Shown here: piece by piece, positions 52,903-59,906 of the stretch
Position numbering within the stretch: position 1 is the stretch's first letter
Layout: every line of letters begins with the position of its first letter
Assembly (NCBI RefSeq): GCF_000974785.1
Contig: NZ_BBWV01000002.1
Coordinates: 62,001-126,000 of the forward strand
From: Flavihumibacter petaseus NBRC 106054
GTDB taxonomy: Bacteria > Bacteroidota > Bacteroidia > Chitinophagales > Chitinophagaceae
Reading direction: 5' to 3'
Length of the DNA stretch: 64,000 nucleotides
Program-made: the position numbers and the translations under genes
Notes under the pieces: model-generated
Database searches by the model: none
What the model was told of the DNA's origin: nothing
What the model saw: the letters and a program-made list of their open reading frames with translations, nothing else

Positions 52903-53697
52903 TTAGTGGATAGAATGCCGGAGTATGAAGTCTATAATGGGTTGTGGATCTTTCAGGCTATGCGGGTGGTGGCCGACCCCTTCTTTGGAGATGATTTCCA
53001 TGTAGCCACCCATTGCCTTATATCGTTTTTGCAACAGCAGGGAATGTTCATCCATCGGTACAACTTCATCAGCAGTGCCGCACACACTGAGAATGGGAAT
53101 GTGGAAGGCCGCAAGCGGTTTCAGGTTATCGACCGGGTTGAAGGTATAGGCGAGTGCTGCTGAATCGGATGTAAACCCATATGCCGATTTCAGGCGTTCC
53201 CAGTCTTCGGCAGAACCAGGTCCCTTTCCCTGATTGCCAGGCCATCCTTTGAAATCACAGACCGGCGCATCGAGATAAAGGCAGCCGGTTCGGTCGGGGT
53301 ATGTAGCGGCCCAGTTCATGGCAAATAAACCGCCGCGGCTGAAACCCTCCAGTACTGGTTTGTGATGCAGGTGTTTTTCATTAACGAGATATTGATACAA
53401 CGTATCCATCAATTGAATTGCTTTTGGTGCGCCATACATATTCTGCACATCAATATAGGCTACGTGATAGCCTTTGACCAGCAGCATGCTGTCGCCCTGT
53501 GGTTCATGCCCGAAGAATTCCGTCCGCCAGATCCACGGCCTTCCTTTGGCCGCCTTCTTTGGGGCAACCAGGATACACGCTCGTTCCTTCAGCAGAAAAT
53601 CTGTCCTCTCAAAACCCATCCATGTTGTGGCAGATTCGTCTTGCACCGAAACATTTGACCAGATAGAAACGATAATAGCCAGCAATTGATAGTACAT
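52903..53697 (-). CDS. Secreted alpha/beta hydrolase
   Basis: A 264-residue protein with a weak N-terminal signal sequence (MYYQLLAIIVSIWSNVSV). The alpha/beta-hydrolase fold is shown by the nucleophile elbow GFSRGG, an acid in VCGTADEVVPMDE and a histidine in GVGHHPHS. It resembles prolyl oligopeptidase-like esterases. Substrate unknown. It ends 12 bases from the convergent LamG gene. Confidence 0.85.
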   Translation of the reverse strand: MYYQLLAIIVSIWSNVSVQDESATTWMGFERTDFLLKERACILVAPKKAAKGRPWIWRTEFFGHEPQGDSMLLVKGYHVAYIDVQNMYGAPKAIQLMDTLYQYLVNEKHLHHKPVLEGFSRGGLFAMNWAATYPDRTGCLYLDAPVCDFKGWPGNQGKGPGSAEDWERLKSAYGFTSDSAALAYTFNPVDNLKPLAAFHIPILSVCGTADEVVPMDEHSLLLQKRYKAMGGYMEIISKEGVGHHPHSLKDPQPIIDFILRHSIH

Positions 53698-53780
53698 GTT
53701 ATTTCAAAATTTAAACCGGACGTCTTATTAACTACAACACAACGTGCCTCAAAAACATATTCTTTTGTACCCGACGCAAA

Positions 53781-53797
53781 CCAGAATATTATTCTGG
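53781..53797. promoter_or_regulatory. Perfect palindrome upstream of the alpha/beta hydrolase gene
   Basis: CCAGAAT (53781-53787) and ATTCTGG (53791-53797) pair perfectly around ATT, 84-100 bases before the hydrolase start. It may be an operator. Nothing else is seen in 53698-53881. Confidence 0.35.
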
Positions 53798-53881
53798 GAC
53801 CTGCAGGGCAATGAGGTAAAGCAACTGCCCATGCATACGACCTATACAACAGTTGTCGTTCAGGTGACGGTTACAATTCAT

Positions 53882-54292
53882 TCAGCCCTGCTCCGGCACT
53901 TTCGTGGCGTCCATGAAAAAGATCTCCCAGGTATGCCCGTCGAAATCTTCAATAGTCCGTAACTGCATGAAGCCATAATCCATCAGGGGTTTTGGTTCGG
54001 TTCCACCGGCTTTCAATCCCTTCTCTACCACTTCATTTACTTTGTCGAAGCTCTCCACAGATAAGGCGAAAATTGCGGCAATATTGCCTTTGGTATCGGC
54101 AATCGGCTTCGCGGTAAATGTCTGGAATTTGGCGTGATTCATGAGCATCACATAAATCGCATCACTCCAGACCATACACTTTGACTGGTCGTCTGAATAC
54201 TGCGGGTTGTTGGTAAAGCCCAGTTCGGTGTAGAAGGCCATGGACTGGTTTACGTCTTTCACCGCCACATTGATAAATACTTCTTTCATCAT
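53882..54292 (-). CDS. VOC-superfamily protein
   Basis: A 136-residue protein with the VOC pattern: EVFINVAVKDVNQSMAFYTELGF at the start and IEDFDGHTWEIFFMD at the end, the latter with a usual metal-binding glutamate place. This subfamily is often annotated as a glyoxalase-like or dioxygenase-like protein. Activity unknown. It lies 2 bases after the GDSL hydrolase stop and is probably co-transcribed with it. Confidence 0.85.
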   Translation of the reverse strand: MMKEVFINVAVKDVNQSMAFYTELGFTNNPQYSDDQSKCMVWSDAIYVMLMNHAKFQTFTAKPIADTKGNIAAIFALSVESFDKVNEVVEKGLKAGGTEPKPLMDYGFMQLRTIEDFDGHTWEIFFMDATKVPEQG

Positions 54293-54294
54293 TT

Positions 54295-55164
54295 TTATTT
54301 TTTGTTCAATAAACTGTTGATCTGTTCAGTGAGTACTGCCGCTTGTTGATTTGCTTTCCCCATCGGTAATCCTGCCGGCATCGGACGCTTATGTCCTGCT
54401 GCTGTAAGCCAGGCATCTTTCAGGATAGCCTGCCGCCGGGCGACCAATTCAAGCAACGCAGTATCCGTGGTCAATTGCTTTTCCCCGATGGCCCGGAGCA
54501 ATGCCTGTGCCATGATGCGATGCCCGGCATCACCGGGATGTACGCCGTCATCGGCGAGGTGCACACCACTGTCGAGCACTTTCTTCATCGGGTAATGCAG
54601 GTCTGCTACCCACCAGCCGCTATCCCGCATGTGCAGGAGCCAGTCGGAATACTGGTCAAGCACTGCCGCATATCCGCTGGCACCGCCTTTAGCTTCGTCG
54701 TAAACGGGTGGCGTCACGAGAATGACGGCGATGTGCAGCGAAGAGAGGGTATCATGCAGCCAGCGGATGCCCGATTGAAACAGCCGGAACCGGGTGCTGT
54801 CAAAAGGAAGGTAGATGCCATCATTCATCCCGTAACAGGCAAACACAAGATCCGGCTTTGCCAGCCTGATCACGCGGTACAGCCGCTCGTGCAGATCGGG
54901 GCGGGGAAACTGGCCGTCGGCATGATTGTCCTCAGACAGCCCACTGACGGTTTCACTTGGCAGTCCCATATTGATGATTTCCAATGGTTGTTCCGGATGC
55001 TGCCGGAGCCAAAAGGTTTCGAAGTAGTTGATATAGCCGCCGGCATAGGTAATGCTGTTGCCCAGGAAAAGTACCCGTTTTGCGTTTGCCGGTATGTGCT
55101 GGGCGGGCAGGTCAACAGGAAGCGCGAGGCAGATCAGGAGAAATACGGGCAACAAAGCTTTCAT
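54295..55164 (-). CDS. Secreted SGNH/GDSL hydrolase
   Basis: A 289-residue protein with a signal peptide (to about residue 22). The SGNH blocks are present: block I VLFLGNSITYAGGY with the serine, block III YGMNDGIYLP, and the C-terminal DGVHPGDAGH with the Asp and His of the triad. These enzymes remove acyl or acetyl groups from glycans or lipids. Located with a LamG lipoprotein, a DUF5703 protein and hydrolases, a role in glycan breakdown is a fair inference. Confidence 0.87.
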   Translation of the reverse strand: MKALLPVFLLICLALPVDLPAQHIPANAKRVLFLGNSITYAGGYINYFETFWLRQHPEQPLEIINMGLPSETVSGLSEDNHADGQFPRPDLHERLYRVIRLAKPDLVFACYGMNDGIYLPFDSTRFRLFQSGIRWLHDTLSSLHIAVILVTPPVYDEAKGGASGYAAVLDQYSDWLLHMRDSGWWVADLHYPMKKVLDSGVHLADDGVHPGDAGHRIMAQALLRAIGEKQLTTDTALLELVARRQAILKDAWLTAAGHKRPMPAGLPMGKANQQAAVLTEQINSLLNKK

Positions 55165-55281
55165 GGGTTAAAAATGACGAATTAATATAATTCAGGAGGA
55201 AATTTCGTAAATTCAGGTGCCTGTTTCCCGCGAAAACGCCGCACCATTCCGGATTCCAGCCAGCTTCTAAACTTTCTGCAT

Positions 55282-55659
55282 ATGGAAAGAATCAGTTTTG
55301 CATTCCTGCTGTTGCTGACCTGTTTCGCCTGCGGGAAAACCAATTGCATCGATCATCGCGAAGAGGCATCTAAAGTTGCCTTCGACTACAAAGTTGACCC
55401 TGGTGACGAAGCGCCCTACACAGTTCATTTTACCAACTTGTCTACCCGTATTTCTGGTTCCCTGTGGGACTTTGGAGACGGTTCAGTTTCCGAAGAAGCA
55501 AGTCCGGTGTATGTATATGGCAGTGCAGGGCAGTATGATGTCCGCCTGACAGTGAAGACCACAGAAGGCCGTAAAGCCGTGAAAATTCTGATCAAGCTTC
55601 CAGAGGAGGCGGGAGTCAAACACTCCGAAGGTTCACCCTGTGAAGCTAATCACCAATAA
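55282..55659 (+). CDS. PKD-domain lipoprotein
   Basis: A 125-residue lipoprotein; the signal peptide ends LLTCFAC. One PKD-type Ig domain fills the mature part: SLWDFGDGSVSEEASPVYVYG and YDVRLTVKTTEG. The remaining C-terminal 20 residues are rich in Glu, Ser and Lys. PKD domains serve surface attachment. Function otherwise unknown. Confidence 0.78.
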   Translation: MERISFAFLLLLTCFACGKTNCIDHREEASKVAFDYKVDPGDEAPYTVHFTNLSTRISGSLWDFGDGSVSEEASPVYVYGSAGQYDVRLTVKTTEGRKAVKILIKLPEEAGVKHSEGSPCEANHQ

Positions 55660-55725
55660 TGGCGCAAGACAGTCAATGCAGCATTCCCGAATGTTTTTGT
55701 AATTTGATAGGCAAAACCTGTTGCT

Positions 55726-55956
55726 ATGATCAATTTACTGCTGATCAGCAGACCTTTCGGCCTGGAATGGATTTTTGTACTGATTTACGTTGCCTGCTGG
55801 ATTTTCCTGTTCCGCGAAGTAATTGGTTTGGTAAATATGCCAGACAAAGGATTTATCTATAAACTGGTTTGGTTGCTGATTTTATTTTCGTTTCCGGTGC
55901 TGGGATTGGCCGCTTATAACCTGGTGAACAGTACCCAATTGAAAAAGGACAACTGA
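55726..55956 (+). CDS. PLDc_N-like small membrane protein
   Basis: A 76-residue protein with two membrane helices: EWIFVLIYVACWIFLF (about residues 14-30) and LVWLLILFSFPVLGLAAY (about 47-64). The FPVLG turn is typical of the phospholipase D N-terminal (PLDc_N) family seen in Bacteroidota. Function unknown. It begins 66 bases after the PKD lipoprotein gene. Confidence 0.72.
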   Translation: MINLLLISRPFGLEWIFVLIYVACWIFLFREVIGLVNMPDKGFIYKLVWLLILFSFPVLGLAAYNLVNSTQLKKDN

Positions 55957-55999
55957 AATACTTTATTCCGGTAATACTTTCCACCAACTTTGAGTGTTG

Positions 56000-56031
56000 T
56001 CTGCCGTCTTTGTCTGCCGACTTTGACTGCC
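56000..56031. repeat. 13-base tandem repeat
   Basis: TCTGCCGTCTTTG (56000-56012) and TCTGCCGACTTTG (56013-56025) stand in tandem and a partial third copy ACTGCC follows. The last part, GACTTTGACTGC (56019-56030), is also found at 19410-19421 next to the other inverted-repeat element. Confidence 0.65.
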
Positions 56032-56084
56032 TTCGCTATAACCTAGGCAGTAGCTTTAGCGAAAGTGGGCAATTTCCAGAACGA
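56031..56084. repeat. 54-base insert with palindromic AGCTTTAGCGAA repeat
   Basis: The stretch holds TTCGCTA at its left and TAGCGAA at 56057-56063, which can pair, and the 12-base core at 56052-56063 that also occurs at 26151-26162 and 32114-32125. It lies exactly between GACTTTGACTGC and the inverted repeat of copy B, where copy A has nothing between the two, so it behaves like an insertion. Confidence 0.55.
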
Positions 56085-56425
56085 AGTGAAATGAGCCGCC
56101 AGACTACATTTCACAAAATTAAACGTTTATAAGCAGTTGTCGGAAGTGCGGTCAACGGACTCCCTACCATTAATTTCCTTAACTAACCGCAAAATCCTGA
56201 TCTGGATTCCGCTGTTTATCCGCCACTTCTGCCACTGGAATACATGGTCTCCCATAGCCCGGCTGGATGTTTTAGCCAGCGCTTTAACCTGTCAGGGCAT
56301 TAAACAAAACACCTTCTCTGCTTTCAGTACAAGCGTCTATTACGCATACGGTTATGAAACGCAGTCTGGTGGCTCGTTTCACTGAGATTTATGAATTACC
56401 CGAATTTGAAAAAGTGGATACCTTC
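56085..56425. mobile_element. Inverted-repeat element, copy B (MITE or IS remnant)
   Basis: Inverted arms at 56085-56105 and 56363-56383 pair with two mismatches in 21 and match copy A at 19422-19661. The first 15 bases inside the left arm, the CATACGGTTATGAAAC stretch inside the right arm and about 35 bases beyond the right arm are similar to copy A, while the 200-base core is different. No transposase frame is seen. The stretch 55957-56648 has no gene apart from these repeats and a terminator-like hairpin. Confidence 0.7.
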
Positions 56426-56553
56426 CGCCCAATCGAAGCAAGCAACAGGTCGTTCCGTATTTCTACTGAACCGGGAGTCAAAAGGACTTTCTATTATTGT
56501 AGTCGCATCATTAAACGTTTTCAATACGGTCAGTCATTCGCAGTAATCGAAGG

Positions 56554-56580
56554 CCCCATGTTTCCGCATGGGGTTCTTTT
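56554..56580 (+). terminator. Terminator-like hairpin downstream of copy B
   Basis: CCCCATG (56554-56560) pairs with CATGGGG (56567-56573) around TTTCCG, followed by TTCTTTT. No coding gene ends directly at it on plus; a transcript from 55726 or from the element could end here. Confidence 0.65.
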
Positions 56581-56648
56581 ATTTGAATGGTAGCCCAATC
56601 AAAACAATTTTGATGTATCCTTGTTCCTTCAGCTGTCACACCACCATT

Positions 56649-57773
56649 ATGAAAAGAATCCTTCCGTTTTTCCTCCTGCCCGTTTTCGGCTATGCGGCAC
56701 CGGGTAAGCCCGTAACCATCACCGGTAGCCTGAAGACAACCGATCCGGTAAAGATGATCTACCTGTCCTACCGCGTGGGCGACGAAAGACACACCGACAG
56801 TACGACAGTAAAAAACGGACAGTTTTCCTTTACGGCAAACCTGGAAGAACCCACCCTGGCGACGCTGTCGGCTAAATTCCAGAAACACATTAATTCTGAT
56901 GAAACCAGGACCGAAAGAAAAATGCTGTTCCTGGAACCCGGTACGATCAAAGTAAAAGTGAAAGACTCCCTTCAACTGGCTACGGTGACTGGTTCAACCG
57001 CCCACGCGGAATATGAAAAACTGAACGAACTGGAGAAGCCATATGATGCAGCGATGAACGCCCTCAACGAGCCCTACCGGAAATGCAGTGAAGCAAAAGA
57101 CGAGGCAGGGATGAAGCGGATCGTAGCCCAGGCAGACAGCATTACGAAGGAAAAAGACGAGAAAGTGAGTTTGCCTTACCTCCTGAACCACCAGAATTCT
57201 CCGATCGCGCTGTATGTTTTAAGGGAATATGCAGGTTATGACCTGGATCCCGCGAAAGTAGAACCCCTGTTTGAGACATTGCCCGCTGCCACCCGTCAAC
57301 TGCCTTCGGGGATTGAGTTTAAGGGCCGGATCGAAACTGCTAAAAAAACAGCAGTGGGCGCCTACGCACTGGACTTTACGCAGAACGATACACTCGATCA
57401 ACCTGTGTCACTATCCTCCTTCAAAGGCAAGTATGTATTGCTGGACTTCTGGGCCAGCTGGTGCGGCCCCTGCCGGCGGGAGAACCCGAACGTGGTGAAA
57501 GCCTACGAGAAATACAAGGATAAACAATTTACCGTACTCGGTGTGTCACTGGATCAGCCCGGAAAAAAGGACGCATGGTTAAAAGCCATTCACCAGGACG
57601 GGCTCACCTGGACCCACGTCAGTGACCTTAAGTTCTGGAACAACGAAGTGGCGAAACTGTACGGCATCCAGGCCATCCCGCAGAACCTGCTGCTCGATCC
57701 GCAGGGAAAAATCGTCGCCAAAAATATCAGGGGAGAGGAGCTGCAGCAGAAGCTTGCAGAACTGTTGCCTTAA
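56649..57773 (+). CDS. TlpA-family thioredoxin with DUF4369-like N-terminus
   Basis: A 374-residue exported protein with a signal peptide (MKRILPFFLLPVFGYAA). The first half (about 20-235) is a DUF4369-like beta domain with helices. The last 140 residues are a thioredoxin/AhpC-TSA fold with WASWCGPCRREN and GIQAIPQNLLL, so it has the CxxC redox pair and the cis-proline loop. It would reduce disulfides in the periplasm, for example in cytochrome maturation. An upstream in-frame ATG adds 27 residues that do not look like a signal peptide, so 56649 is used. Confidence 0.88.
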   Translation: MKRILPFFLLPVFGYAAPGKPVTITGSLKTTDPVKMIYLSYRVGDERHTDSTTVKNGQFSFTANLEEPTLATLSAKFQKHINSDETRTERKMLFLEPGTIKVKVKDSLQLATVTGSTAHAEYEKLNELEKPYDAAMNALNEPYRKCSEAKDEAGMKRIVAQADSITKEKDEKVSLPYLLNHQNSPIALYVLREYAGYDLDPAKVEPLFETLPAATRQLPSGIEFKGRIETAKKTAVGAYALDFTQNDTLDQPVSLSSFKGKYVLLDFWASWCGPCRRENPNVVKAYEKYKDKQFTVLGVSLDQPGKKDAWLKAIHQDGLTWTHVSDLKFWNNEVAKLYGIQAIPQNLLLDPQGKIVAKNIRGEELQQKLAELLP

Positions 57774-57806
57774 TCAGAAAATGAACTGACGCTACCCATA
57801 AAAAAT

Positions 57807-57841
57807 CACGGCCCCGCTGAAAAGCAGGGCCGTGGTTTTTT
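57807..57841. terminator. Intrinsic terminator of the TlpA-type gene
   Basis: An 11-base GC-rich arm (57807-57817) pairs with 57824-57834 with one mismatch around TGAAAA, followed by T6-7 at 57835-57841. A-rich DNA on the left lets it act from the other side too, for the hydrolase fragment. Confidence 0.88.
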
Positions 57842-57857
57842 CAAATATGCTGTAAAC

Positions 57858-58133
57858 TTACTTGCCACTTACTTTTTTCGCAGCATCAATGATCACATTG
57901 GCCACCGCTTCCGGCTGTGATACATACACCAAGTGGCTGGCTTTTACTTCAGTGACGGTAGTATTGGACCGCTGGTACATTTTGCGCTGGATCTCCGGCA
58001 AAATACTCTTGTCCTCCGTGGCAATGATGCCGAAAGTGGGTTTTGACCTCCAGGCAGCATTGGTCACCGGGCTCACAAAACACTGTCCCGCAAATGCACC
58101 TTGCGACGCATACATAAAGGCCGGGGTTTTTAC
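57858..58133 (-). pseudogene. C-terminal fragment of an alpha/beta hydrolase
   Basis: The last 90 codons match the C-terminal quarter of alpha/beta hydrolases that carry PAFMYASQGAF, WRSKPTFGIIATEDKSI, TTVTEVKASHLVYVSQP and VIIDAA; the histidine of the triad is in KASHLV. The nucleophile serine part is missing. The reading frame continues upstream to 58223 with residues unlike the family. The fragment is most simply a decayed gene, cut from its first three quarters. Confidence 0.78.
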
Positions 58134-58181
58134 CTTTTTGTGAAAGTAGGGAAGAAAAAGGCCTCCCGTGAGAAAATAAAA

Positions 58182-58212
58182 TTTAGAAAAACTAAAAATT
58201 AATTTAGATTTG
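58182..58212 (+). promoter_or_regulatory. Promoter of the higBA locus
   Basis: TTTA at 58182-58185, exactly 19 bases, then TAGATTTG at 58205-58212: the best match in the window to the Bacteroidota pattern TTTG-N19-TAnnTTTG. Transcription would begin near 58218, only a few bases before the toxin remnant. Confidence 0.6.
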
Positions 58213-58226
58213 CATTGCCTCATTAA

Positions 58227-58472
58227 CTGCTAGCCGGAAATGCGTTGTTGAGGTGGTATATTATCTGTAAGGAGAACGACTGGCAAAGCTTTTCAGTTTT
58301 AAAACAACAGTTGCCGGGCACTGACTATGTCGGAAATGATCTGTATGTGTTCAATACTCTTGGAAATAAGTACAGGTTGATTGCAAGGATCTTTTTTAAC
58401 CCGCGTACCATATTTGTAAAATTTATTGGAACGCACGCTGACTATGATCGGGTCAGGCTGTCGGATCTTTAG
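58227..58472 (+). pseudogene. higB: HigB-like toxin remnant lacking its N-terminus
   Basis: From 58227 the frame reads on through RWYIICKENDWQSF, YVGNDLYVFNTLGNKYRL and FVKFIGTHADYDRV, which covers the conserved part of HigB-type mRNA-interferase toxins (PF09907-like). Family members have about 25 more residues before this. An in-frame stop at 58224-58226 closes the frame and no ATG is present; the first possible start is TTG at 58245, giving 75 residues. The upstream promoter is intact, so an internal deletion of about 60-75 bases is likely. Activity is doubtful. Confidence 0.72.
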
Positions 58473-58507
58473 GGCCATGGGCATTTGACAAAAAAAGTAG
58501 AATAAAT

Positions 58508-58981
58508 ATGGAAGCGCTTAACATTAGAAAGGGAACAGGAAAAGTTACTGTTTCCGCTAGCCGGGGTGTGAAAAAGAAATCCGTTTCCGGAAAAATAACT
58601 AAAGCTGCACCTAAAAGGAAAATTATCATAAGCCAGGAGGCCTATGATCTCACCATGCAGGAGATCGATAATTTAATGAAACGCGGCGAAAGGAATCTCA
58701 ATGCTTCCGAACGGAAAAGGCTGGCGTCTCTTGCGGAAGCGGCAGAGTCTTTCGAGGATCAGCACGATCCGCTGCCGCTGCCGTCTTCGCTTCCGGATAT
58801 CATCCGCATGCGGTTGGTGCAGTTGCACATCAACCAGAATTTTGCCGCTAAACTGTTAGGGGTAAGTGATGCGAAGTTTTCCCTCATCATGAACGGCAAA
58901 CAGAAGCCCGATGTGCAATTCATAAAAGCAGTGCACGAAAAACTTTCCGTTGACGCCAATGTCATCCTGAAAGCGATCTGA
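58508..58981 (+). CDS. higA: HigA-type antitoxin with XRE helix-turn-helix
   Basis: A 157-residue protein. The first 40 residues are basic and probably disordered. The C-terminal half has a helix-turn-helix (NQNFAAKLLGVSDAKFSLIMNGKQKPDVQF, in part) and the closing LSVDANVILKAI of HigA-like antitoxins. It would normally bind its own promoter and the toxin. It begins 35 bases after the HigB remnant stop. With the toxin broken it may be an orphan regulator. Confidence 0.85.
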   Translation: MEALNIRKGTGKVTVSASRGVKKKSVSGKITKAAPKRKIIISQEAYDLTMQEIDNLMKRGERNLNASERKRLASLAEAAESFEDQHDPLPLPSSLPDIIRMRLVQLHINQNFAAKLLGVSDAKFSLIMNGKQKPDVQFIKAVHEKLSVDANVILKAI

Positions 58982-59059
58982 CAGCTTTACGCTGATAGTC
59001 TGCTTCCATATTATAACTTGTTGCCATACCACAAAAAAATAAGTCTGGAATGCTCCGCT

Positions 59060-59090
59060 TTTGCCGGAAACAAAATATGTTCTATTTTAA
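59060..59090 (+). promoter_or_regulatory. Candidate promoter of the sigma/FecR locus
   Basis: TTTG at 59060-59063, exactly 19 bases, then TATTTTAA at 59083-59090, near the Bacteroidota consensus. The start codon lies about 110 bases after the expected transcription start. Confidence 0.42.
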
Positions 59091-59206
59091 TCGTTGAAAT
59101 CCGGCTGCCTACAAACCATATCCCTCGCCGGTTTTTCATTGATTCCCGCCTGTTACGAAGTGCAATTCTGCCAGGTGGCTTCTCTGACTAAAGAACAACT
59201 GCTTAC

Positions 59207-59812
59207 GTGACCGAACAGGACCCAAAAATGCCGCCTGAGGCCGAACTCAGGCGATGGCTCCACGCTGCAAGCGAGGGTGACCAGAACGCATTTACCATTA
59301 TTCTCCGGCATTACTGGGTTAAGGTGTACACCCAGGCAATCACCTATCTCAAATCTGCCGAACTCGCCCAGGAAGTAACCCAGGACGTATTCATGAAGAT
59401 CTGGGCAGGCCGTGACCGGCTGCCCGGCATAGAAAATTTTTCCGGTTACCTGTTCATCGTGGCACGCAACGAACTGATCTCGGCACTCCGGAAAAAGAAA
59501 GATTCCACTACCGGCTTTACCGACAATCTTGAAGAAACGCTCCTGCGGCCGGACAAACAGTTACAATACAAAGAATTTCATCAGCGCATCCTGGGTCTTA
59601 TCGACAAACTGCCACCTGTACGCAAGAAAGTATTCACGATGAGCCGGCTGGAAGGAAAATCCTATGAAGAAATCGCATTGGAACTGGATATTTCAAGGAA
59701 CGGCGTAAAAGATCATATTGTCAGGGCGCTGAACTTCCTCCGGAGCAACCTGGTGCTGCATGAAGAAAAGCTCCTGGTGCTGATCGCCGCCACGCAAATA
59801 CTTTTTCAATAA
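59207..59812 (+). CDS. ECF sigma factor of a SusC-type uptake locus
   Basis: A 201-residue sigma-70 family protein starting with GTG. Region 2 is near residues 30-75 (YTQAITYLKSAELAQEVTQDVF shown in part) and region 4 near 145-180 (SYEEIALELDISRNGVKDHIVRA, in part). The gene order sigma, FecR, SusC is the classic trans-envelope control of a TonB-dependent receptor in Bacteroidota. The next gene (FecR) follows after 94 bases. Confidence 0.9.
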   Translation: MTEQDPKMPPEAELRRWLHAASEGDQNAFTIILRHYWVKVYTQAITYLKSAELAQEVTQDVFMKIWAGRDRLPGIENFSGYLFIVARNELISALRKKKDSTTGFTDNLEETLLRPDKQLQYKEFHQRILGLIDKLPPVRKKVFTMSRLEGKSYEEIALELDISRNGVKDHIVRALNFLRSNLVLHEEKLLVLIAATQILFQ

Positions 59813-59906
59813 ACAAATTTTAAAATATTGTTAAGGAGAACTACCCACCGGCTTACAGAACCCGTCTTTAATGGATAGGGAACGATTGCCGGGCTAATTG
59901 ACGTAT

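Noticed and set aside
56137-56593. Two short plus-strand open frames across copy B
   Set aside because: They span the repeat arm and the terminator hairpin, show no family and are not shared by copy A; a transposase remnant could not be recognised.
56599-56613. TCAAAA-CAA-TTTTGA palindrome upstream of the TlpA-type gene
   Set aside because: A/T-rich and short; such palindromes are expected by chance in leader regions.
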